From an uncultured Bacteroidales bacterium (GTDB lineage: Bacteria > Bacteroidota > Bacteroidia > Bacteroidales > F082): DNA of 64,000 nt. The notes under the pieces were generated by a model. That model was given only the letters and a program-made list of their open reading frames with translations, did no database searches and was not told the origin of the DNA. Every line of letters begins with the position of its first letter. Positions within the stretch are counted from its first letter, which is position 1. Below are positions 42,636-49,015 of the stretch, one piece after another. The DNA is taken from positions 62,001 to 126,000 of the forward strand of contig ONFF01000009.1 in assembly GCA_900317055.1 (NCBI GenBank), in the 5' to 3' direction. A program made the translations under genes and the position numbers.

Positions 42636-43247
42636 ATGAAAAAACTAACTTTTGTTTTGATGGCTGTTGTTGCAATGGCTTGTGTATCTTGTGGAGGTAC
42701 CAAAGCGAATGAGGAAACTAAAGCGAGCGAGGAAACCAAAGCATATAAGAAAAGTTTCGATTGTAAACCAAAAGTAAAAGGAACATTTGCTTGGTATTAC
42801 AATGTGGAGAATGTGAATCTAAGTTTTGAGCAAATTAACAATGATGAGTTTTTAATCATTGCGAGATTTGATGTGGTGAAAAATGAGGAAGATATCAAAA
42901 ATGAAATAGGGAATCTAACACCCTTGTGTACAAACGGGAGTGATCATTGGAGTTACGATTGGGGGAATGATGGATACTACAGGTGGGGCTGTTGTTTGAA
43001 GGTGCTTGACCCGCAGTTCAAGGGAATTTGTACTCTGGATGATGTTGATATTAATCCTTTGTTGGATCATTTTATAAATCCAGGGGATAAATTTGAGGTG
43101 GAATGGAAAGAAATAGTTAAGGAATACTATTCTGGTTACGAAACACTCATGAAATATGTTAATGGAGAACTTGAGGGCGACCCTCATACAGAGGTGGTGA
43201 TAGGTGGAGGCGTATGGAGTGGAGGTATAGAAACGAACTATAAGTAA
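42636..43247 (+). CDS. Lipoprotein of unknown function downstream of leader D
   Basis: A 203-residue lipoprotein (MKKLTFVLMAVVAMACVSC, Cys19). A short repeat NEETKASEETKAYKK follows the lipobox as a charged linker. The mature domain is beta-rich with several Trp and Cys (YDWGNDGYYRWGCCLKVLD, WSGGIETNYK). No known motif is recognised. It is AT-rich compared with the housekeeping genes around the island, and lies between two copies of the leader. Confidence 0.7.
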   Translation: MKKLTFVLMAVVAMACVSCGGTKANEETKASEETKAYKKSFDCKPKVKGTFAWYYNVENVNLSFEQINNDEFLIIARFDVVKNEEDIKNEIGNLTPLCTNGSDHWSYDWGNDGYYRWGCCLKVLDPQFKGICTLDDVDINPLLDHFINPGDKFEVEWKEIVKEYYSGYETLMKYVNGELEGDPHTEVVIGGGVWSGGIETNYK

Positions 43248-43299
43248 TTCAAATTGATATAAAAGATTAGGAAATAATAACAATCTGATAGAACAAGAA

Positions 43300-43331
43300 G
43301 TTGCGCCCGACACGGATTTAGGGATAAAAGA
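43300..43331 (+). promoter_or_regulatory. Conserved leader element, copy E (3' half)
   Basis: GTTGCGCCCGACACGGATTT-AGGGATAAAAGA directly before ATG 43332. Confidence 0.7.
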
Positions 43332-43589
43332 ATGTCAACTGAAGAAAAAAAGGAAAACAAGTTGGTGAGGGTCCTCATCACATTGTTGTGGCTGGTCATC
43401 TCTGTTGGAGTTGATATAGTAGCCATAATCATGGAAGAACCTATTGTAGGAGCCGTCATTGAAGCTGTATTTGGCATTGTCACATTTTGTGTTCCTTATC
43501 TGCGTAAGAAAGGCTCATATACAAGATGGTTTGGTTTCTTGGCATTGCTCTCTGCTGTAGGTTTGATTGCTTACTCATTTGGGTTTTAA
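43332..43589 (+). CDS. Small membrane protein downstream of leader E
   Basis: An 85-residue protein. A charged N-terminus (MSTEEKKENKL) is followed by about three hydrophobic segments (LVRVLITLLWLVISVGVDIV, VGAVIEAVFGIVTFCVPYL, WFGFLALLSAVGLIAYSFGF) with a basic loop (RKKGSYTR). An inner-membrane protein of unknown role. The gene at 43607 begins 17 bp after its stop. Confidence 0.7.
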   Translation: MSTEEKKENKLVRVLITLLWLVISVGVDIVAIIMEEPIVGAVIEAVFGIVTFCVPYLRKKGSYTRWFGFLALLSAVGLIAYSFGF

Positions 43590-43606
43590 TTAAACAATCC
43601 ATAGTT

Positions 43607-44392
43607 ATGAAAAGATTGGTTTTATTGTTCCTGTCCATGATGTTGCTTTGCCAATTCGTCATGGCTCAATCCTCGGATCATAATCCTGTGTTTGACGAGT
43701 ATGATGAGGCAACTCCAATTATGGGTAAGTATTTTTCGGTGAAAAACGGAGAGAAACATGCAGTTGCAGATGCTTCTGGCAAGATTATCAGCGAGTGGGT
43801 TGATGCGGTTATTCCTATAGACAGTCATTATACCCAATTGGTGAAAGTCAACGGTAGGAATAAAGCTTGTGCTATTATGAGTGAAAGCGGAAAAATGCTC
43901 ACTGGATTTGATTTTGCTTGGGTTTATACGATGGATGCTGATGGATTGATTCCAGTCAAATTGAATCAGGATTGGCGTGACATCAAGCTGAAACTGATAG
44001 GGGACAAAATATATATTGTGGGTGACAAATCAGAAGGCATGTATGCCATTAAAGACCAAAAGACGAAAAAGATGGGCATCATGTCTGAAACTGGAAAGAT
44101 AATCGTTACCCCAAAGTATGATGAAGTCGGAGATTTCCATGAAGGGATGTGCAGAGTCTGGATTTTGGAGAAAGGGCACGGCTTTATCAACACAAGCGGA
44201 ACTTTGGTTGTTCCATGTAAGTATCAACAAGTGTATGATTTCGGATCCATTGAAGGTCTGTCAAATAAATACACGGTTGTTTATGATTTTTGGGGTAATG
44301 CTTTTTATATTGACAAAAACGGCAAACATGTCAGCGAGGAAAAAGTTGCCAGAGATAGTTATGATAGTCAAAGGAGCAACTCTTGGTATTAA
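43607..44392 (+). CDS. Secreted WG-repeat protein
   Basis: A 261-residue protein. I start at ATG 43607 (MKRLVLLFLSMMLLCQFVMAQ, signal peptide); the longer frame from 43526 overlaps the previous gene. Repeated units of the WG/KWG type are visible: KMGIMSETGKIIVTPKYDEV, GHGFINTSGTLVVPCKYQQV, and the more diverged YFSVKNGEKHAVADASGKII. Such repeats form small beta structures in bacterial secreted proteins of unknown role. It may share a transcript with the membrane protein before it. It has no leader element of its own. Confidence 0.8.
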   Translation: MKRLVLLFLSMMLLCQFVMAQSSDHNPVFDEYDEATPIMGKYFSVKNGEKHAVADASGKIISEWVDAVIPIDSHYTQLVKVNGRNKACAIMSESGKMLTGFDFAWVYTMDADGLIPVKLNQDWRDIKLKLIGDKIYIVGDKSEGMYAIKDQKTKKMGIMSETGKIIVTPKYDEVGDFHEGMCRVWILEKGHGFINTSGTLVVPCKYQQVYDFGSIEGLSNKYTVVYDFWGNAFYIDKNGKHVSEEKVARDSYDSQRSNSWY

Positions 44393-44541
44393 GTGTTTGA
44401 ACTGTGGACAATCTTGGATGAAACAAAACCGTTTTAATAATGGGTATAATTACAAGACCTTTGAGGAAACTTGAAGGTCTTCTTTATTTCTCTAAATCCC
44501 GCATAAACTGTGTTTTATAGAAATAAACAGCTTTATATTTC

Positions 44542-44549
44542 TAACTTTG
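44542..44549 (+). promoter_or_regulatory. -7 element ahead of the Sel1-like gene
   Basis: TAACTTTG, matching TAnnTTTG, 32 bp before ATG 44582. The 189-bp gap 44393-44581 holds nothing else that I can identify. Confidence 0.55.
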
Positions 44550-44581
44550 ATAGCATCATTTGACAAAACGAATACAGCGGC

Positions 44582-45061
44582 ATGGGTCAAAGCCTGGTTA
44601 CTTTGGATGATTTTGCCAAGCAGAGGAATTATCCCCGTTTGTGGAAACGAGCCCTCAATGGAGACTGGAGAGCGCAAAAGTGTATTGCGGACACGATTTA
44701 CTCGGAACTGTATTTCAGGCATCTTGACACTGATGGCGAAACCATGATGAGGTATTATCTGAACTTGGCCGAGCACGACAATGTGGGCGCACAAGAGAGC
44801 CTCTTTTTCATCTATAGTAGGGATCAAGTAGGTGTCGGACTTGGTAAGAAGAATTTGAGCGAGGCCATCAAGTGGGGTATGAAAGCGGCTCAGAACGGCT
44901 GCGTAAATGTCCAAGCTTTGCTTGCCAACGCTCTATTAGAAGGAAGTTTTGAAGGTGAACCTGTCGAACAAGACCGGGAAAAGGCAATTCTTTGGCTTAG
45001 AAATGCTGCAAAAAAAGGCTATAAGAAAGCCATGAAAAAACTTGCCGAACTTGGCATGTAA
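44582..45061 (+). CDS. Sel1-repeat (SLR) protein
   Basis: A 159-residue cytosolic helical-repeat protein. The unit LSEAIKWGMKAAQNGCVNVQALLANALLEG, then KAILWLRNAAKKGYKKAMKKLAELG, follows the Sel1 consensus (A..WL..AA..G...A...L). It has about three to four units and no signal peptide. Sel1 proteins serve as scaffolds for protein complexes; the partner is unknown. Confidence 0.82.
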   Translation: MGQSLVTLDDFAKQRNYPRLWKRALNGDWRAQKCIADTIYSELYFRHLDTDGETMMRYYLNLAEHDNVGAQESLFFIYSRDQVGVGLGKKNLSEAIKWGMKAAQNGCVNVQALLANALLEGSFEGEPVEQDREKAILWLRNAAKKGYKKAMKKLAELGM

Positions 45062-45203
45062 GGATTTGTTTGGTGGGTTTTACAAAGAAGAAGAGTACTA
45101 AACCGAAATTGCTTGTAAATTGTTGGTAACGACTGCGTTTTGGATTTTTTTTGTATTTGCCGCTTCTTTTGAAAAGCACTAAAACAATCGTATATTCAAC
45201 GAA

Positions 45204-46202
45204 ATGAAGAACTTACTAAAAACGCTATTCTTGTTTGTCGCTCTCTTCGCCTTCATGCAAGGCGTTTGGGCTCAGACCTTCATCACCGATGTGATGATCA
45301 TCTCTGGCAACCAAAGCCAAACCGATGGTTACAAAACCCAATACCAAAATGAGGGCTGGACGGTTATCGACAACGACCTGAACGCGGGTGCAGGCGGCAA
45401 CTTTATATACTTGCTCTATAAGACGAATGAAAGTTCGGGAAGCAGTGGCACAGCCGTCACGGGTTTCTATCTCAAAACAGGGAATGACGATCATCCCAAC
45501 ACCATAACCCAAGACGGACACACCTACAGCCTCGTTACTGCGGTCGGTGCCTACGACCTCAACTATGGTGCTGGTGGTGCCTACATCTTTCTCTATTACA
45601 CCAAGGAAGCCTTTTCGCCGAATCGTGTGGTCACCGACATCTACTTCAACAACAACTCAAACGGTGCGCTGGGAGCCAATGGCGGTTCCTCGGGATTCGA
45701 CCTCAACAGCGGTGCGGGCGGCGACTACATCTACATGCATGTTGTCACCATCACTACAGATGGCATTATTGACGTTTACACGGAAACCCAGTTGAGGGAT
45801 GCGGTGATGCTCAACGATGCCAACATCCGGATGATGGCCGACATCAATATCAGTTCGGAGGTTGAAGTCAACAACAACCGTACGGTCACGCTCGACCTGA
45901 ACGGTCACACGCTCGACCGTGGCTTGAGCAGCGCCACCAATTACGGCCATGTGCTGAAGGTCATCAACGGCAGCACACTCACCATCAACGATGCCAGCGG
46001 CAACAACAGCGGCATCATCAAGGGAGCTTACACGGGAGTAGGTGGAGGCATAAGCAACTATGGCACAATCATCATTAACGGTGGCACCATCCGCGACAAC
46101 CATAGCGGCACCAAGGGCGGCGGCATTAACAACCACAACGGAGCCTCGCTCACCATCAACGGCGGTGTCATCACGAATAACGAAGCGCATTATCATCAGT
46201 AG
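45204..46202 (+). CDS. Truncated secreted beta-helix protein
   Basis: A 332-residue frame. A signal peptide (MKNLLKTLFLFVALFAFMQG..AQ) precedes a repeated module: the segments following VWAQ, SGSSGTAVTGFYLKTG and FSPNRVVTDIYFNN each end in DLNxGAGGxxIYL, which resembles the MABP-type repeat. From about residue 190 it has right-handed beta-helix features (GTIIINGGTIRDNHSGTKGG and GASLTINGGVITNN). It stops at 46202, exactly inside a palindrome, and a T9SS-tail fragment follows in another frame (46228-46308). A deletion or insertion probably removed the middle of a larger surface protein. Confidence 0.7.
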   Translation: MKNLLKTLFLFVALFAFMQGVWAQTFITDVMIISGNQSQTDGYKTQYQNEGWTVIDNDLNAGAGGNFIYLLYKTNESSGSSGTAVTGFYLKTGNDDHPNTITQDGHTYSLVTAVGAYDLNYGAGGAYIFLYYTKEAFSPNRVVTDIYFNNNSNGALGANGGSSGFDLNSGAGGDYIYMHVVTITTDGIIDVYTETQLRDAVMLNDANIRMMADINISSEVEVNNNRTVTLDLNGHTLDRGLSSATNYGHVLKVINGSTLTINDASGNNSGIIKGAYTGVGGGISNYGTIIINGGTIRDNHSGTKGGGINNHNGASLTINGGVITNNEAHYHQ

Positions 46203-46226
46203 AGACGGTGTGCACACCGTCTCTAC
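46199..46226. repeat. Perfect 28-bp palindrome (REP-like), copy 2
   Basis: GTAGAGACGGTGTG followed by its exact complement CACACCGTCTCTAC. It supplies the stop codon of the truncated beta-helix gene. The outer arms match the element at 8772-8799. Confidence 0.8.
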
Positions 46227-46227
46227 A

Positions 46228-46308
46228 AACGGGATGCCCCCTGGCGTTTATGTATTGCGCCTCTTCAATGACGAGAAAGTGAAGACACAAAAGATAGTCA
46301 TTCAATAG
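46228..46308 (+). pseudogene. Orphan T9SS sorting-tail fragment
   Basis: The 26 codons NGMPPGVYVLRLFNDEKV... KTQKIVIQ have the form of the last strands of a type A T9SS sorting domain (GVYVLRL.N....K.V.Q). They are shifted by one frame relative to the gene at 45204 and have no start of their own. This is the remnant of the 3' end of that gene. Confidence 0.65.
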
Positions 46309-46325
46309 ACTGGTAAACAGATAGA

Positions 46326-46360
46326 AAAAGGACTCTTAGGATATCTAAGGGTCTTTTTTT
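46326..46360 (+). terminator. Rho-independent terminator
   Basis: GGACTCTTAGGATATCTAAG then GGTCTTTTTTTT: a stem GACTCTTAG/CTAAGGGTC with a run of T residues, after the T9SS-tail remnant. Confidence 0.8.
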
Positions 46361-46439
46361 CTTCTTTTATTGTTTTTTGTCTTTTTTTTGGCACGCTTTT
46401 TGTTTTTGAATTGGGCAGAGCTAATAATTACTCTTTTAT

Positions 46440-46470
46440 TTTGAATATTCAAATCAAAGATGTATATTTG
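46440..46470 (+). promoter_or_regulatory. Promoter of the leader B/paralog B cassette
   Basis: TTTG at 46440-46443 and TATATTTG at 46463-46470 are 19 bp apart, a full consensus match. Transcription would start about 12 nt before the leader. A second, sigma-54-like site (TTGGCACGCTTTTTGT at 46388-46403) lies upstream. Confidence 0.65.
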
Positions 46471-46488
46471 CGGCTGAAAAAGTAAAAT

Positions 46489-46561
46489 AGCGGATGCCGA
46501 AAAGCTTATGAGTAGGCAATAAATTAAAGGTTGCGCCCGACACTTATTTAGGGATTATGAA
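46489..46561 (+). promoter_or_regulatory. Conserved leader element, copy B (full length)
   Basis: AGCGGATGCCGAAAAGCTTA-TGAGTAGGC, then GTTGCGCCCGACACTTATTT-AGGGATTATGA, up to ATG 46562. Both halves match copies A and C. Confidence 0.72.
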
Positions 46562-47011
46562 ATGAAAAAGTTTATTATTTCTGCAGTAATGGCTCTCCTG
46601 ATTGGCGGTTTTGCCTTCACGGCTAATGCTCAAGGAGAAGTAGAGAAAAAAGGTACCTCACAATTAAGTACCCCAGCACCAGCACCGAAGTTGGATAAAA
46701 AAACTGATAAGGGTGCTATTGAAGGACAACAAAAAGCCGCTAAAAAAGCTGAAGAAAAAGCTCAGGCTGAAAAAGAATCTAAGGAAATTACCACTTTGAT
46801 TACTAACTTTGAGAAAAAAGTCGACCAATGCATCAATGAACGCAAGAATAGTAAAAGCGAAAGGAACAATTTTAGTAAGTATCTCGAGGAGGCACAGGCT
46901 CTTAATGCTCAGATTGAAAAATATAAGAAGGCCAAGAAGCTGAATGATGCGCAAAAGGAAAAATACGATATGGTATACACCCAAAAGTATCTGCCTTTAT
47001 TCCAGAAATAA
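46562..47011 (+). CDS. Small secreted helical protein, paralog B
   Basis: A 149-residue protein. The signal peptide MKKFIISAVMALLIGGFAFT..NA is nearly the same as that of paralogs A and C. A Lys/Glu/Ala-rich region (about 25-80) follows, then the shared domain FEKKVDQCINERKN ... FSKYLEEAQALNAQIEKYKK ... LNDAQKEKY. It is predicted to be a secreted coiled-coil protein of unknown function. Leader B precedes it and a terminator with a conserved 35-bp tail follows. Confidence 0.72.
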   Translation: MKKFIISAVMALLIGGFAFTANAQGEVEKKGTSQLSTPAPAPKLDKKTDKGAIEGQQKAAKKAEEKAQAEKESKEITTLITNFEKKVDQCINERKNSKSERNNFSKYLEEAQALNAQIEKYKKAKKLNDAQKEKYDMVYTQKYLPLFQK

Positions 47012-47034
47012 AAAGTAGGTAGAATTATCTCATC

Positions 47035-47074
47035 GGAGGGCAAAGAGGAAGTTTTTCCTTTTGCCCTCCTTTTT
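47035..47074 (+). terminator. Terminator of the paralog B cassette
   Basis: GGAGGGCAAA and TTTGCCCTCC form a 10-bp stem followed by TTTTT. Confidence 0.82.
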
Positions 47075-47090
47075 GGTGTTTTTCTCGAAA

Positions 47091-47125
47091 TACAAGTTTC
47101 ACAAATGCCGTCGCCTTTGTTCCAT
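47091..47125. repeat. 35-bp tail repeat, copy 1
   Basis: TACAAGTTTCACAAATGCCG plus TCGCCTTTGTTCCAT. The same 35 bp with four changes lies at 48919-48953, in both cases just after the terminator of a leader cassette. It contains the ATG (47105) of the next gene. Confidence 0.7.
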
Positions 47126-47659
47126 AGACTTCGCCTCGTTGCCCAAATCACCCGAGGCCTTTTTCTTACCGATTGTAAGCGTTCGGTTTGGGGGCGGTTT
47201 TGGCAACTGTTTTCCAGATTCACCTGGGAACTGCCTCAGACCCTTGTGGGCTGGCTGTATTCCCTAGGGCGGGTCTTGTTTGGCCAGGCTGATCGTGTTG
47301 ATACCTTTGGAGGCATCACCTTTGTGACGAAAAAGGACAACAAATTTGGTAGGGGTGTGTCGCTGGGCACTTTCATCGACCTATGGAGCGCCTCCTGGAT
47401 GCAGGGTGAAGGGGATAATTATATCCTAGGCAACCAGATTTGTATGCATGAGTTCGGGCATACCGTCGACAGTCAGCGTATTGGCTGGGCTTATCTGTTC
47501 GTCATCGGCCTGCCCAGTCTGTTGAGCGCCATGGGCAAAGGCGACCATAACGCTTTTTGGACGGAAACACGAGCCAACCGCCACGCCAAAAGGTATTTTG
47601 GCAAGCATTACAACCTAGCATGGAACGAAACTGGATATCCTACAAAGTACTTAGCTTAA
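47105..47659 (+). CDS. Membrane-linked HEFGH metallopeptidase-like protein (RHS-toxin-like domain)
   Basis: A 184-residue protein. The segment SRFTWELPQTLVGWLYS near residue 37 and the zinc-type motif MHEFGHTVDSQ near 113, followed by YLFVIGLPSLLSA, resemble a domain that I know from the C-termini of Bacteroidota RHS-type proteins. The single HExxH plus a later E (WTETRANRHAKRYFG) could form a zinc site. It lacks a signal peptide. The start ATG lies in a 35-bp repeat, so the true N-terminus is uncertain. It could be a stand-alone toxin domain or a remnant. Confidence 0.6.
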   Translation: MPSPLFHRLRLVAQITRGLFLTDCKRSVWGRFWQLFSRFTWELPQTLVGWLYSLGRVLFGQADRVDTFGGITFVTKKDNKFGRGVSLGTFIDLWSASWMQGEGDNYILGNQICMHEFGHTVDSQRIGWAYLFVIGLPSLLSAMGKGDHNAFWTETRANRHAKRYFGKHYNLAWNETGYPTKYLA

Positions 47660-48201
47660 ATCACCTTCTCATTCACCACCCTCCATTCACCAGGCTGTAA
47701 GTCCCCAAGTGAAATATTCCCAATTTGAACACGAATGAGGCGCAAAGTGGGAAATCCGACAGCGGCGGTCATGTGGCGCACTTGCCGATTCTTGCCTTCG
47801 ATGAGGGTGAGACGTACCCAGCTGGTCGGGATGTTGGCGCGATAGCGGATGGGAGGCACCCGCTCCCAAAGGTTTTCTGGCGGGTCTACCATCTGAGCTT
47901 GGCAAGGTTTGGTGCGATAGCCTTTGATGTTTACCCCTTTTTTCAACTGATTGACAGCCTCTTGCGTGATTTGTCCATCGACTTGTGCAAGATATGTGCG
48001 AGGATGTTCATATTTTGGATCCAACAGTTTCTTGATGAGCCCTCCATCATCGGTAAGCAGTAAAGCTCCCTCGCTGTCATGGTCGAGGCGACCGGCGGCA
48101 TACACGCCAGCAGGGAAACCGAATTCGTTGAGCGCCCGATGTCCGGCTTCGGGAGTGAATTGGCTGAGCACGCCAAAAGGTTTGTTGAAAAGAATCACCA
48201 T
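47656..48201 (-). CDS. RsuA/RluE-family pseudouridine synthase
   Basis: A 181-residue enzyme without an S4 domain. The start at ATG 48201 (MVILFNKPFGVLSQFTPEAG) is preferred to a longer frame. AGRLDHDSEGALLLTDDG carries the catalytic Asp, and EGKNRQVRHMTAAVGFPTLRLIR is the family's C-terminal motif. RluE-type members modify 23S rRNA. Its stop overlaps the convergent peptidase-like gene by four bases. Confidence 0.9.
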   Translation of the reverse strand: MVILFNKPFGVLSQFTPEAGHRALNEFGFPAGVYAAGRLDHDSEGALLLTDDGGLIKKLLDPKYEHPRTYLAQVDGQITQEAVNQLKKGVNIKGYRTKPCQAQMVDPPENLWERVPPIRYRANIPTSWVRLTLIEGKNRQVRHMTAAVGFPTLRLIRVQIGNISLGDLQPGEWRVVNEKVI

Positions 48202-48288
48202 AATCAATCTGCAAAGACAAATCAGATGCAAAAATACATTATTTTAGTGACAAAAAAATAGTGAGTTATTGCTCATTTTGGCACATTT

Positions 48289-48322
48289 TTTGTAAAAATC
48301 ACAAGGTAAAAGTATATGTTTG
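48289..48322 (+). promoter_or_regulatory. Promoter of the leader C/paralog C cassette
   Basis: TTTG (48289-48292) and TATGTTTG (48315-48322), spaced 22 bp. The site TTGGCACATTTTTTGT (48278-48293) just before it is sigma-54-like and matches that of the B cassette (GG-N10-GT in both). Confidence 0.55.
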
Positions 48323-48342
48323 CAGTTGAAAGAATATAGTTT

Positions 48343-48416
48343 AGCGGAAGCCGAAAAGCTTACGAGTAGGTGAAAAAAATAATGGTTGCGCCCGACACTC
48401 ATTTAGGGATTATAAA
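48343..48416 (+). promoter_or_regulatory. Conserved leader element, copy C (full length)
   Basis: AGCGGAAGCCGAAAAGCTTA-CGAGTAGG, then GTTGCGCCCGACACTCATTT-AGGGATTATAAA, up to ATG 48417. Confidence 0.72.
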
Positions 48417-48845
48417 ATGAAGAATTTTATTATTACCACAGTAATGGCTCTGTTGATTAGCGGCTTCGCATTTACCGCTAGTGCACAGGATAGGAGAAAT
48501 AATCCAGCCGTAAAATCAAGGGCAAAAATTGAAAAGGAGGAAAAAACTTCGAACAAAAAGCAGGATTTGAAGCTTAATGTAAATAAGAATTCCAAGAAAG
48601 TCCATGCTGATCCCGAACAAAAAGCAATACAAGAGAATAATGAGTTGCTCAATGAGTTCGTGAAAACAGTCGACAAGTGTGAAATAGAGCACAATAAGAA
48701 GCATGACGAAAAGAACCAGTTTAGTCAGTATGTAGAAAAAGCCTTGAGGTTGAGTACAAAGATTAACACAAAGTTGCTGACCGATGCGCAAAAGGCAACT
48801 TTTGAGGCGAGCAAAGCCAAGCTTAATGGCTTCCTTAAGAGATAA
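48417..48845 (+). CDS. Small secreted helical protein, paralog C
   Basis: A 142-residue protein. The signal peptide MKNFIITTVMALLISGFAFT..SA is close to that of B. After a basic, Lys-rich stretch comes the shared domain LLNEFVKTVDKCEIEHNKKH ... FSQYVEKALRLSTKIN ... LTDAQKATFEASKAKL. It has the same organisation as B, with leader, terminator and 35-bp tail, and looks like a recent duplicate. Function unknown. Confidence 0.72.
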   Translation: MKNFIITTVMALLISGFAFTASAQDRRNNPAVKSRAKIEKEEKTSNKKQDLKLNVNKNSKKVHADPEQKAIQENNELLNEFVKTVDKCEIEHNKKHDEKNQFSQYVEKALRLSTKINTKLLTDAQKATFEASKAKLNGFLKR

Positions 48846-48872
48846 AAGTAAGGGTATAATCATATCAAAATG

Positions 48873-48904
48873 GGCAAGGGAAAAATTTTTCCTTGCCTTT
48901 TTTA
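48873..48904 (+). terminator. Terminator of the paralog C cassette
   Basis: GGCAAGGGAAAAA and TTTTTCCTTGCC form a long stem followed by TTTTTT. Confidence 0.8.
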
Positions 48905-48918
48905 TGCCAATACCAAGC

Positions 48919-48953
48919 TACAAGTTTCATAAATGTCGTTGCCTTTGTTGCAT
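48919..48953. repeat. 35-bp tail repeat, copy 2
   Basis: TACAAGTTTCATAAATGTCG plus TTGCCTTTGTTGCAT, 31 of 35 bases identical to 47091-47125. Here the ATG in the repeat meets a stop after seven codons. Confidence 0.7.
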
Positions 48954-48969
48954 TGATAAATAAAATCCG

Positions 48970-48977
48970 TATCTTTG
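48970..48977 (+). promoter_or_regulatory. -7 element ahead of the OlsF-like gene
   Basis: TATCTTTG fits TAnnTTTG, 38 bp before ATG 49016. Confidence 0.6.
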
Positions 48978-49015
48978 CCGTTTGAATGATAATTGTGCCA
49001 TAGGCATAAACGACC

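Noticed and set aside
46060..46308. 82-residue frame containing the T9SS tail as a separate gene
   Set aside because: Its N-terminal two thirds overlap the beta-helix gene in another frame and are Thr/Ser noise; only the last 26 codons look real, as a remnant.
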